The position numbers and the translations under genes were made by a program. A stretch of DNA of 10,278 nucleotides from Akkermansiaceae bacterium. Its GTDB lineage: Bacteria; Verrucomicrobiota; Verrucomicrobiia; Verrucomicrobiales; Akkermansiaceae. Numbering within the stretch: the first letter of the stretch is position 1; every line of letters starts with the position of its first letter. This document shows positions 1 through 6,508 of the stretch, one piece after another. The notes beneath the pieces were generated by a model. That model did no database searches. It was not told the origin of the DNA and saw only the letters and a program-made list of their open reading frames with translations. The stretch is taken from positions 1-10,278 of the forward strand of contig JARFPV010000258.1 in NCBI GenBank assembly GCA_029288115.1, given 5' to 3'.

Positions 1-1237
1 CCTTGGCTGGATTCCCTTCGGCGGCTTCGTGGCTCTCCCGCAACTGGTCACCATGGAGAAAATCGAAGGTGACAACATGACCGACAAACCCCTACCTCCC
101 GCTAAGCCCATCGACAAAATTATCGTCGCCTTCGCGGGGCCCCTGTTTTCCTTCCTGCTAGCTGTGGTCACCGCCTTCGCCGTCTGGGGCACCGGCAAGC
201 CGTCCTTCAAGTTGAACAGCACTACCGTGGGATACATTGACGCCTCCAAACCCGCCGCCAAAGCTGAACCATCCTTCAAAGAGGGTGATAAAATCATCGC
301 CGTCAATGGCGTAGAGGTCGACCGATGGTTGGGCGACACCGACACCGGTGTCCGTGAGAATATCATGCTCAGTGAAGGTGAAAAAATCACCTTTACCGTG
401 ATGCGAGAAGGTGTTGCCGAGCCTATCGACGTGAAGAGTGGCTACAAGATTCCCGACAGCGCTTGGTATGACCGCCGCGCTATGCGTCAAGTAGGCATTA
501 TCATGGGTGCCCGAACATACGCTGGGAAAGTGTTGGAAAACAGCCCCGCAGCAGAAGCCGGCATCCTGGAAAATGACGAAATCCTCAGCGTCAACGGCAA
601 AAAAGCCCACACTTTCCAACACATCGTTGATGCGGAAAAATCCGGCAAACCGGCAACATTGATCATCAGACGGGGCGAAGAAGAAAAAACCGTCACACTA
701 ACAGCTCGCAAACCCTTGAAACCTGAAAACGCCGATCCCTCATTTGGATTTTTACCCGGAGCAGACCCAGATCTCGTGGAGTCCACCATACTCTACCCGA
801 CGCCCAGTGAGCAGATCAAGCACAGCGCGGGTATCATGTACACCACCATTACCAAGGTAATTTCCAAGGACTCGGACGTTGGCGTACAACACCTCGCAGG
901 TCCCATTGGGATTGGCAAAGGATACTACCAAATGCTCACCTCGCCGAACGGCTGGAAGCTAGCACTTGCCTTCACGGTGTTGTTCAACATCAACCTCGCC
1001 ATCCTAAACATGCTCCCCTTCCCTGTGCTTGATGGCGGACACATCACACTCTCCATCCTAGAAATCATTGCTAGACGACCCGTCCATGCGAAAGTCTTGG
1101 AGGTTATTCAAACCGCCTTTGTGCTGATGATCTTCGGCCTCTTCCTGTTCATCACATCCAAAGATATCGGCTCATTCTTTGTCGGGGAAAAAGAGGATCC
1201 GACCCCCGTATTCGAAAAGGTCGAATCAGTGGACTGA
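1..1237 (+). CDS. rseP: RIP metalloprotease RseP (site-2 protease), 5'-truncated
   Basis: This is a zinc intramembrane protease of the S2P/M50 family, which in other bacteria cleaves anti-sigma factors and remnant signal peptides in the inner membrane. The reading frame is open from base 2 to the TGA at 1235-1237. The text before the first in-frame GTG (base 29) encodes LGWIPFGG, typical of RseP just after its HExxH helix, so the gene starts outside the window and the GTG is not the true start. The visible part is about 411 residues. It contains a transmembrane segment (about 39-62), a first PDZ-like region (about 75-140), a second PDZ domain (about 163-238, with KVLENSPAAEAGI), the HLAGPIGIG segment (about 297-304), and the conserved NMLPFPVLDGGH motif (about 336-347) that supplies the third zinc ligand. 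A C-terminal membrane helix follows. The HExxH motif itself lies upstream and cannot be checked. The family call is very secure. Confidence 0.96.
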   Translation, partial: LGWIPFGGFVALPQLVTMEKIEGDNMTDKPLPPAKPIDKIIVAFAGPLFSFLLAVVTAFAVWGTGKPSFKLNSTTVGYIDASKPAAKAEPSFKEGDKIIAVNGVEVDRWLGDTDTGVRENIMLSEGEKITFTVMREGVAEPIDVKSGYKIPDSAWYDRRAMRQVGIIMGARTYAGKVLENSPAAEAGILENDEILSVNGKKAHTFQHIVDAEKSGKPATLIIRRGEEEKTVTLTARKPLKPENADPSFGFLPGADPDLVESTILYPTPSEQIKHSAGIMYTTITKVISKDSDVGVQHLAGPIGIGKGYYQMLTSPNGWKLALAFTVLFNINLAILNMLPFPVLDGGHITLSILEIIARRPVHAKVLEVIQTAFVLMIFGLFLFITSKDIGSFFVGEKEDPTPVFEKVESVD

Positions 1238-1252
1238 CCCCAGTTCATACAG

Positions 1253-1279
1253 GTGAAGCCGGCCAGAGGTCGGCTGCAC
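1253..1279. terminator. Hairpin between convergent rseP and trmL
   Basis: The arms AGCCGGCC (1257-1264) and GGTCGGCT (1268-1275) pair over 8 bp, including one G-T pair, around an AGA loop. After an A/G mismatch, GTG (1253-1255) pairs with CAC (1277-1279). The hairpin lies in the 52-bp gap between the ends of two convergent genes, where a bidirectional terminator is expected. No T-run follows on either strand, so it is not a canonical intrinsic terminator. It could instead be an mRNA 3'-end stabiliser. Confidence 0.42.
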
Positions 1280-1289
1280 GTCTCCTCCG

Positions 1290-1742
1290 CTATAGCCCCA
1301 CCTGCCGGACAGCCTCATAGAGGACAATCCCCACAGAGGTCGCCAGATTCAGGCTGCGGGTGCCGTTTTCCACCATGGGAACGGTCAGTGTGTGCTCATG
1401 GTTCTTTTCTAACAAGCTTTCGGGAAGCCCCTTGGTTTCACAACCAAACACGAGGTAGTCACCATCTCGGAACTCCATATCCCAATGCGGGTTCTTTGAT
1501 TTAGTGGTGAGATAAAATTTGCGTTCCTCAGACGTCTCGGCTGCAAACTCATCCCAGCTTTCCCAGACTTGCAGGTCAACGTCCTTCCAGTAATCCAGGC
1601 CAACACGCCGCACCTGCCGGTCATCGAGCGAGAACCCGAGCGGCTTGACAAGATGGAGGCGGGCTCCAGTTGCGAGACACAACCTTCCCGCCGCACCGGT
1701 ATTGTGCGGAATTTCAGGAGTGACGAGCACTACGTTAATCAT
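1290..1742 (-). CDS. trmL: tRNA (cytidine/uridine(34)-2'-O)-methyltransferase TrmL
   Basis: This is a SPOUT-class methyltransferase that uses S-adenosylmethionine to methylate the 2'-hydroxyl of the wobble nucleotide in certain leucine tRNAs, in the cytoplasm. The 150-residue protein has the compact size of TrmL/YibK proteins, which are essentially only the SPOUT catalytic domain. The N-terminus matches the family (VLVTPEIPHNTGAAGRLC, residues 5-22). The knot motifs are present: FGCETKGLPE (99-108) and RSLNLATSVGIVLYEA (129-144), which form the AdoMet-binding trefoil knot. The ATG at 1740-1742 gives the expected N-terminus, with no clear ribosome binding site before it. The gene points against rseP and away from the membrane-protein gene, so it is probably transcribed alone. 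Confidence 0.94.
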   Translation of the reverse strand: MINVVLVTPEIPHNTGAAGRLCLATGARLHLVKPLGFSLDDRQVRRVGLDYWKDVDLQVWESWDEFAAETSEERKFYLTTKSKNPHWDMEFRDGDYLVFGCETKGLPESLLEKNHEHTLTVPMVENGTRSLNLATSVGIVLYEAVRQVGL

Positions 1743-1792
1743 GGGTATGAGTAGGCGCTATCTATGCCACGCGATCAAGCACGGATGTATTA

Positions 1793-1821
1793 TTGATTCC
1801 ATGACTGACAATGGAAATGAT
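1793..1821 (+). promoter_or_regulatory. Possible sigma-70-like promoter with embedded inverted repeat
   Basis: TTGATT (1793-1798) and AATGAT (1816-1821) each match the -35 and -10 consensus at four of six positions, with a 17-bp spacer. The arms TTCCAT (1797-1802) and ATGGAA (1811-1816) form a perfect 6-bp inverted repeat around 8 bases, covering most of the spacer, as an operator might. Transcription would begin near 1828, about 30 bases before the membrane-protein start. Verrucomicrobial promoters are poorly known, so this is tentative. Confidence 0.22.
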
Positions 1822-1857
1822 TCATGTTATGGGCGTTGTGATCCATCAACACACATC

Positions 1858-2412
1858 ATGAAAAAACGCATACTCATTGCCACACTAGGCGGCGCACTCA
1901 TCGCCTTCATTTGGGGGTTTGTTTCGTGGTCGGTCCTACCGTGGCACACACCCAAGGCTTTCAACAATAACAAGGAAATCGCCAAGGTGATTCAAGAAAA
2001 TGTGGATGATCACGGGATGTATATGGTTCCACCGCACAAGGAAGACGGGCAACCCAATGTCGACGCCATTACTGAGGGCCCATTTGTTTATGCAATCGTC
2101 AGACCCGGTAAGCTTGAGGGATGGGACATGCTCAAACCAATGGCACTGAATTTTGGCGTGAACCTTTTTTTAGCCCTCACTCTGGCAATCATCATGGCGC
2201 GCCGAAGTCATTACACTTCCAAACTGATGGTTGGTTTTCTGTTCGGTCTGTTCGCCGGCATCACCGCTTCCCTCCCTCTGGCCATCTGGATGGAGCTTCC
2301 CACATTGGAAACTACCGCACGGCTATGCGATCCTGTCATTTCATGGACCCTCGCGGCCATTGTAATGGGCACCCTCGTGAAGAAACCAAAACGACGAATT
2401 TTCTCTTCCTGA
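1858..2412 (+). CDS. Small multi-pass membrane protein of unknown function
   Basis: I do not recognise a named family. The 184-residue protein has a basic start (MKKR) followed by a membrane helix (about 5-24), then SWSVLPWH (23-30). An extracytoplasmic or cytoplasmic stretch of about 70 polar residues follows. Three further hydrophobic segments lie at about 97-115, 123-145 and 158-174, and the tail is basic (KKPKRR). The frame is open further upstream to about 1645, but that extension overlaps trmL in antisense and reads as non-coding. The ATG at 1858 gives a normal membrane N-terminus; an ATG at 1801 is the alternative. Neither has a Shine-Dalgarno sequence. It lies 84 bp before uppS on the same strand and could be cotranscribed with it. 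Coding status is well supported by the hydrophobicity pattern and codon use. Confidence 0.78.
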   Translation: MKKRILIATLGGALIAFIWGFVSWSVLPWHTPKAFNNNKEIAKVIQENVDDHGMYMVPPHKEDGQPNVDAITEGPFVYAIVRPGKLEGWDMLKPMALNFGVNLFLALTLAIIMARRSHYTSKLMVGFLFGLFAGITASLPLAIWMELPTLETTARLCDPVISWTLAAIVMGTLVKKPKRRIFSS

Positions 2413-2496
2413 CGAAGTGCGTCAGCCGCTCGCCTCCAGACTTGCGCAACGACGCAACCGAGATCACAATGCCGCCGCGTCAAGGACGCATTCCCT

Positions 2497-3207
2497 ATGG
2501 ACATCAGCAACGAAACTCCTCGCCACATTGCCATCATCATGGACGGCAACGGCAGATGGGCAAACGCCCGCGGGCTCCCGCGTGCAGATGGCCATCGCGC
2601 CGGTGCGGAGTCAGTTCGCGAAGCCGTGGAAACGTGCCGCCAGCTCGGTGTTGATTATCTCACTCTTTACGCATTTTCCTCAGAAAACTGGAATCGGCCC
2701 AAAAAGGAAATCAACGCACTGATGGACTTGCTGGAAAGGTTCCTGCGCGAGAAGCTACCGGAAATGCTCAAGCAGAACGTGCGATTCCACGCCATAGGCA
2801 AGCTCGATGCACTACCACCCAAGTGCCGCAAACAAATCGACCGCGCAATCACGAGCACGGCGGAGAATACCGGGCTAAACCTCATACTGGCACTCTCATA
2901 CGGGTCACGGGAAGAAATCACCGACGCCGCACGTGAGCTCGCCAGCAAGGCCGCAGCAGGTGAGATCGACCCCGCAAGCATCGACAACGAAGTCTTCTCC
3001 CAACACCTTTACACCAAAGACATTCCTGACCCCGATCTCCTCATCCGCACCTCGGGAGAGCTACGTATTTCCAACTTTCTTCTCTGGCAGATTTCCTATT
3101 CGGAAATTGTCATCAGCCCAAAATTCTGGCCGGACTTCAAAAATGCGGATCTGCGGGCAGCTGTCGAAGAATACGCTCGTCGCCACCGCCGTTTCGGCAC
3201 AGTCTAA
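2497..3207 (+). CDS. uppS: Isoprenyl transferase / undecaprenyl diphosphate synthase
   Basis: This cytosolic, membrane-associated cis-prenyltransferase adds isopentenyl diphosphate units to farnesyl diphosphate, making the C55 lipid carrier used for peptidoglycan and surface polysaccharides. The 236 residues carry all the family signatures: HIAIIMDGNGRWA (10-22, with the catalytic Asp16), LTLYAFSSENWNRP (about 55-68), LSYGSREEI, and RTSGELRISNFLLWQ (184-198), which binds pyrophosphate. The length is normal. The start ATG is preceded by AAGGA (2482-2486) with a 10-base spacer, the best ribosome binding site in the window. In many bacteria uppS lies directly upstream of cdsA-dxr-rseP. Here rseP is about 1.3 kb upstream, with trmL and a membrane-protein gene between them. 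The next gene begins 20 bp downstream. Confidence 0.96.
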   Translation: MDISNETPRHIAIIMDGNGRWANARGLPRADGHRAGAESVREAVETCRQLGVDYLTLYAFSSENWNRPKKEINALMDLLERFLREKLPEMLKQNVRFHAIGKLDALPPKCRKQIDRAITSTAENTGLNLILALSYGSREEITDAARELASKAAAGEIDPASIDNEVFSQHLYTKDIPDPDLLIRTSGELRISNFLLWQISYSEIVISPKFWPDFKNADLRAAVEEYARRHRRFGTV

Positions 3208-3227
3208 CAACCATTTCCCCGCCTGCT

Positions 3228-4535
3228 GTGCCAGACGCATCTCCAGAACAAACACTGCTGCTCGTTGACACTGACCTCGACTACCTAGAGTGGGCGACCA
3301 AGCACCTGCAGGCCAAGGGACTTCGCATCTTGCGCTGTGACCACGCTGAAAAGGCGGCCAAGGTCTGTGACACCACCGATGTTGATCTAGTCATCGCAGA
3401 CCTCGCACTTCAGCCGTTTGATGGACTGACCCTATTGAGCCGTATTCGTGCCGCCCACCCAGGGACCATGATCATTCTAACAGCCGGATTCCCAACAACG
3501 GCTCAAATCATCGAGGCCACTCAGCTTGGTGCACAGGACATTCTACGAAAGGAGTCACTCACCTTTGAGTTACGCCCAATCGTTGAAAATGCATTACAGG
3601 CATTTGAGCAGCGGCGTACAGCCAATGACGAAGGCACCATGGGCCAGACCATCGACGCCCGGGTCAAAATCATTGGTAACTCCCGTCCACTCCAGGATGT
3701 TTTCAAAATCGTTGGCCGGGTCGCGCGAACCGATGCCCCGGTACTCGTTTCAGGTGAGAGTGGCACGGGCAAAGAACTCGTCGCCAATGCAATCCACGAG
3801 TATTCGCCACGTGCCAAAAGCCAATGCATTGCCATCAACTGCGGAGCCATCCCTGAAAACTTGTTAGAATCTGAACTTTTCGGTCACGAGAAAGGAGCTT
3901 TTACCGGCGCCATCCAGCAGCGCGCCGGATTGTTTGAGCAGTGCGACGGCGGCACTCTGTTTCTTGATGAGATAGGTGACATGCCGGCACCGGTTCAGGT
4001 CAAACTTCTGCGCGTCCTTCAAGACGGCACCTTCAGCCGGGTCGGCAGTAATGAAACTCAGAAGTCCGACGTCCGCATTGTCGCCGCAACTAACAAAAAC
4101 CTCGCCGAGGAAGTCTCCCGTGGAAATTTCCGGGAAGATCTATTTTACCGGCTCAATGTGGTGGAAATCCATCTGCCGCCACTTCGTGCACGGGCCGAAG
4201 ACATCCCACTGCTTGCAGAGCATTTCCTTCGCCTTACGATCAAACGCAACGGCATGACACCGGTCAAGCTCAGCAGCGAAGCGATCGAGCACCTCCAAGA
4301 ACACTCATGGCCGGGGAACGTACGCGAGCTTGAAAACACGATCGCCCGCGCCTGCGCTCTGGCAACCAACGATGTCCTGCTACCAGCCGACATCGAATTC
4401 ACTCGCCGCATCACTCAGTCCGAGGATGCGACTACGGATAGAGCGATCGCACATCTCCGCTCTGTCGCGCCCGATGGCGTCGAATTTTCAAAATGGTTGG
4501 CAGAACAACTCGGTGAGAAATCGGGTAGCGTTTAA
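3228..4535 (+). CDS. NtrC-family sigma-54 response regulator lacking an HTH domain
   Basis: This is a two-component response regulator whose AAA+ ATPase remodels sigma-54 RNA polymerase. The receiver domain (about 8-124) keeps the phospho-acceptor Asp58 (IADLALQPFDG), Thr85 and Lys108. The usual acidic pair after beta-1 reads VDTD, so the second acid (position 15) is Thr. The AAA+ domain (about 146-380) has Walker A GESGTGKE (176-183), the sigma-54-contacting GAFTGA (223-228), Walker B TLFLDE (243-248), arginine-finger candidates R302 and R308, and SWPGNVRELEN (361-371). Only about 43 residues follow, and they show no Fis-type helix-turn-helix. No other frame encodes one before the convergent gene at 4564. 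The start is GTG at 3228, 20 bp after uppS, without a Shine-Dalgarno sequence. No partner histidine kinase is in view. The protein may act from solution or through a partner, as reported for FlgR of Helicobacter. Confidence 0.93.
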   Translation: MPDASPEQTLLLVDTDLDYLEWATKHLQAKGLRILRCDHAEKAAKVCDTTDVDLVIADLALQPFDGLTLLSRIRAAHPGTMIILTAGFPTTAQIIEATQLGAQDILRKESLTFELRPIVENALQAFEQRRTANDEGTMGQTIDARVKIIGNSRPLQDVFKIVGRVARTDAPVLVSGESGTGKELVANAIHEYSPRAKSQCIAINCGAIPENLLESELFGHEKGAFTGAIQQRAGLFEQCDGGTLFLDEIGDMPAPVQVKLLRVLQDGTFSRVGSNETQKSDVRIVAATNKNLAEEVSRGNFREDLFYRLNVVEIHLPPLRARAEDIPLLAEHFLRLTIKRNGMTPVKLSSEAIEHLQEHSWPGNVRELENTIARACALATNDVLLPADIEFTRRITQSEDATTDRAIAHLRSVAPDGVEFSKWLAEQLGEKSGSV

Positions 4536-4563
4536 TCCGTTTTAGGAATCTGCAAGAAGAAGA

Positions 4564-5304
4564 TCATCTTCTCCTTCTCATAAAAAACACCACACCCCCT
4601 AGGGCAAGTATGGCAGCCGCCGACGGCTCGGGAACGGTCGTAATCGTAAGCACCGGAGGAGCAATCAGAGACACGCCTGATCCCACCACATTTGAGTGCG
4701 CGAAGAGCAGCTCATCCGGCTCATCGACTTCTGGCTCTTCTGAAAATGATGCCATAAACCCAGTAATAGCGACCTCACCCCCAAGGTGCGCGTTGAGAAA
4801 TGCTATACCGGTGCTGTTGAGAGCGTAGGGCTTGGCAATACCATCATCATCACCCGGTCCAAAATCCACAGGATCGATGATTTCCGGAGCAGTACCAATT
4901 TCTCCGAAGATGGGCGCGGCTTCCAATGGCGTCAGTCCGGTATCCTTAAACATCGCTGCCGGCACACTCGTCCCCGAGACCACCCAGGTCTCCATAGGCT
5001 CGTCGGCAATCAACCCGCCAAACGGAAGGATCAGCTTGAGCTCCGCTGAGGTGATCGGCACAGTGACACTACTAAGATCAAATATGAAAAAATGCCGTCT
5101 TTCGGGAGTGCGAGGGAAACCCGGCGTGGTTCCATATCCGATGAAGTAATTTTGAAACGTTGGCGAGTTATCAAGTGAACCATCGGCGTAAAAACCGCCC
5201 GTCTGGTCAAGGCTGATGTCCATGGTGGCAGCCGTTGCCTCGTTCGTGTAGCTCTGTGCCATTATTAGCACCGCACAGATGATGCCTATTTGTCGAGTTT
5301 TCAC
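4564..5304 (-). CDS. PEP-CTERM sorting domain protein (246 aa)
   Basis: This is an exported protein of unknown function. It has an N-terminal signal peptide (KTRQ, a hydrophobic core at about 6-16, probable cleavage after ATA near 23-26) and a C-terminal PEP-CTERM tail: VPEP (224-227), a hydrophobic helix (about 229-241) and RRRR at the end. In known systems such tails are recognised by an exosortase, which is not in this window. The body contains RRHFFIFDLSSV (69-80) and SAELKL (86-91), resembling the beta-sandwich style of surface proteins with a DNRLRE-like fold; this resemblance is tentative. An acidic stretch, SEEPEVDEPDE, lies at 189-199. The GTG start at 5304 is chosen because it is the only one that includes the whole signal peptide; the next Met is inside the hydrophobic core. 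It converges on the sigma-54 regulator with a 28-bp gap and diverges from the second PEP-CTERM gene. Confidence 0.88.
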   Translation of the reverse strand: MKTRQIGIICAVLIMAQSYTNEATAATMDISLDQTGGFYADGSLDNSPTFQNYFIGYGTTPGFPRTPERRHFFIFDLSSVTVPITSAELKLILPFGGLIADEPMETWVVSGTSVPAAMFKDTGLTPLEAAPIFGEIGTAPEIIDPVDFGPGDDDGIAKPYALNSTGIAFLNAHLGGEVAITGFMASFSEEPEVDEPDELLFAHSNVVGSGVSLIAPPVLTITTVPEPSAAAILALGGVVFFMRRRR

Positions 5305-5541
5305 AGTTCTACCATCGTGGCCAATGACTCTGGATGCGTCAACCTATCAATTTACAGTGTGCAGATAGTAAACGAGGCATTTTAAATCATTTTTTATACT
5401 GTGTTTAGAAATGTGTTTCACGTTTGAAGGCAATTTTTATTTACCCACGCTTTCCATCGTGCCCATCATGCAGTGCTCGGAAAAATTTCAGGGGCATTAC
5501 CTTGTACTGCACCGAGACAACCATGCACAACCCACAGAGCC
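5305..5541. promoter_or_regulatory. Divergent intergenic region between two PEP-CTERM genes
   Basis: This 237-bp gap must carry the promoters of both flanking genes, which point away from each other. It is visibly AT-richer than its surroundings, particularly at about 5375-5450. A TATACT hexamer lies at about 5395, but no acceptable -35 element precedes it at 16-18 bp. A sigma-54-like text, GGGCAT followed by TTGT near 5491-5505, has the wrong spacing and lacks the -12 GC. CCATGCA occurs twice, at 5521 and 5540, the second copy overlapping the start codon. No specific element can be assigned with confidence. Confidence 0.4.
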
Positions 5542-6504
5542 ATGCATACGAACACACACCTCCATACCTCACTCACAGCAATCTTCTGCTGCATTTGCCT
5601 CGTCCTGACATCGGCAACTACCTCTGCCATTTCGTTCTCGATTGATGCCACAAGCCCAACCCCAGCCCCTCCCGATGATATTCTTATGCCCGGACCTGCC
5701 CTCATCCTACCGGGTCTATCGGGATTCGATGTCAACGGCATCTCTTACGGTCATGCACACACAAGCTTTCCCCTTGTAGCAGGGTTCGGTTTCAGTGTGG
5801 ATCGTGTATCCGGCGGTATCCCTGGGAGCGCCACATTTGTGGAAAGCGGTGGCGGCCCGACCTTTGGAGAACAATCCGCCGACATCTATTCCGCCACAGT
5901 TGCCGTGCCTGGAACCAATACTATGGCGTTCGATGGCGATGGACTTTTCCCACCGGGTGCTGGCGGTCCGGCACTAGGACTGATTGAAGTGGTGGGAGGT
6001 CCGCCCACAGATAATCTGGATGCGCTCGACCTACGTGGCCCTCCTCCTATCGGTGTTATTTTCTGGACGGCGGATGCTATCACCCTACCTGGGAGCTCTG
6101 CTGACATTTTTATCACCCCAGCGGGACCGGGCTACACCGCCGCACCACCCGCTTATGTCTTGGCAGGTACACTCGGTCTTGGCGCCGCAGATGACATCGA
6201 CGCCCTTGTCGTCTTTGACGATGGCGATGGCATATATGGAGCAGCGGACACGATTCTGCTTTCCCTCGCGCCTGGCTCACCGTCGCTTCCCGGATTGGCC
6301 GCCGGACCGGGTGACATCCTCGTCGCTTCTGGCGGCGGGGCCATTACCGGCACTTACGCCCCGGCTGGAGCACTTGGACTCACCCCGGGGGACAACCTAA
6401 ACGCACTTGATGTTCACTTCATACCCGAGCCCTCCTCACTACTATTATTAGGTATAGGGATCTCCATTCTGATGATGTCGCACCGGAGGTGGCTACCGTG
6501 TTAG
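5542..6504 (+). CDS. PEP-CTERM protein with internal repeats (320 aa)
   Basis: This is an exported protein of unknown function, rich in Gly, Pro, Ala and Asp. The ATG at 5542 gives a signal peptide with a hydrophobic core (TAIFCCICLVL, about 12-22) and probable cleavage after TSA near residue 30. A GTG at 5473 would add 23 residues that do not look like a signal peptide. The C-terminus is IPEPSS (294-299), a hydrophobic helix and HRRW, a PEP-CTERM sorting tail. The mature part is built from degenerate repeats. One element recurs as NLDALDL (158-164), DIDALVV (218-224) and NLNALDV (285-291). It alternates with FSVDRVSGGIPGSA (84-97), FWTADAITLPGSSADIF (174-190) and LLSLAPGSPSLPG (about 239-251). 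The Asp-rich character suggests possible calcium binding or surface structure, which is inference. The stop lies 4 bp before the end of the convergent propeller gene. Confidence 0.87.
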   Translation: MHTNTHLHTSLTAIFCCICLVLTSATTSAISFSIDATSPTPAPPDDILMPGPALILPGLSGFDVNGISYGHAHTSFPLVAGFGFSVDRVSGGIPGSATFVESGGGPTFGEQSADIYSATVAVPGTNTMAFDGDGLFPPGAGGPALGLIEVVGGPPTDNLDALDLRGPPPIGVIFWTADAITLPGSSADIFITPAGPGYTAAPPAYVLAGTLGLGAADDIDALVVFDDGDGIYGAADTILLSLAPGSPSLPGLAAGPGDILVASGGGAITGTYAPAGALGLTPGDNLNALDVHFIPEPSSLLLLGIGISILMMSHRRWLPC

Positions 6505-6508
6505 CTCA

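Noticed and set aside
158..789. Two minus-strand open frames opposite rseP.
   Set aside because: rseP has clear domain content over this stretch, and the antisense frames show no recognisable domain, so they are chance frames in GC-rich coding DNA.
1755..1769. Sigma-54-like -24/-12 text (TGGCA-N6-GCGC) on the minus strand just before trmL.
   Set aside because: The GG and GC spacing is right, but the -12 box lacks TT, and the start site would leave an essentially leaderless message. A housekeeping tRNA methyltransferase is not an expected sigma-54 target.
1645..1857. Long upstream extension of the membrane-protein frame.
   Set aside because: It overlaps trmL in antisense, and the added residues have no sensible N-terminal features; the membrane helix begins right after Met at 1858.
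4554..4576. Imperfect inverted repeat AAGAAGAAGAT / ATCTTCTCCTT at the junction of the regulator and first PEP-CTERM gene.
   Set aside because: It arises largely from the AGA/AGG codons of the RRRR tail, is AT-rich, has a one-base nominal loop and no following T-run.
5390..5400. TATACT as a -10 box upstream of the second PEP-CTERM gene.
   Set aside because: No -35-like hexamer is found at 16-18 bp upstream.
5486..5510. Possible sigma-54 promoter before the second PEP-CTERM gene.
   Set aside because: The -24-like GGGCAT and -12-like TTGT are one base too close, and the invariant GC is missing.
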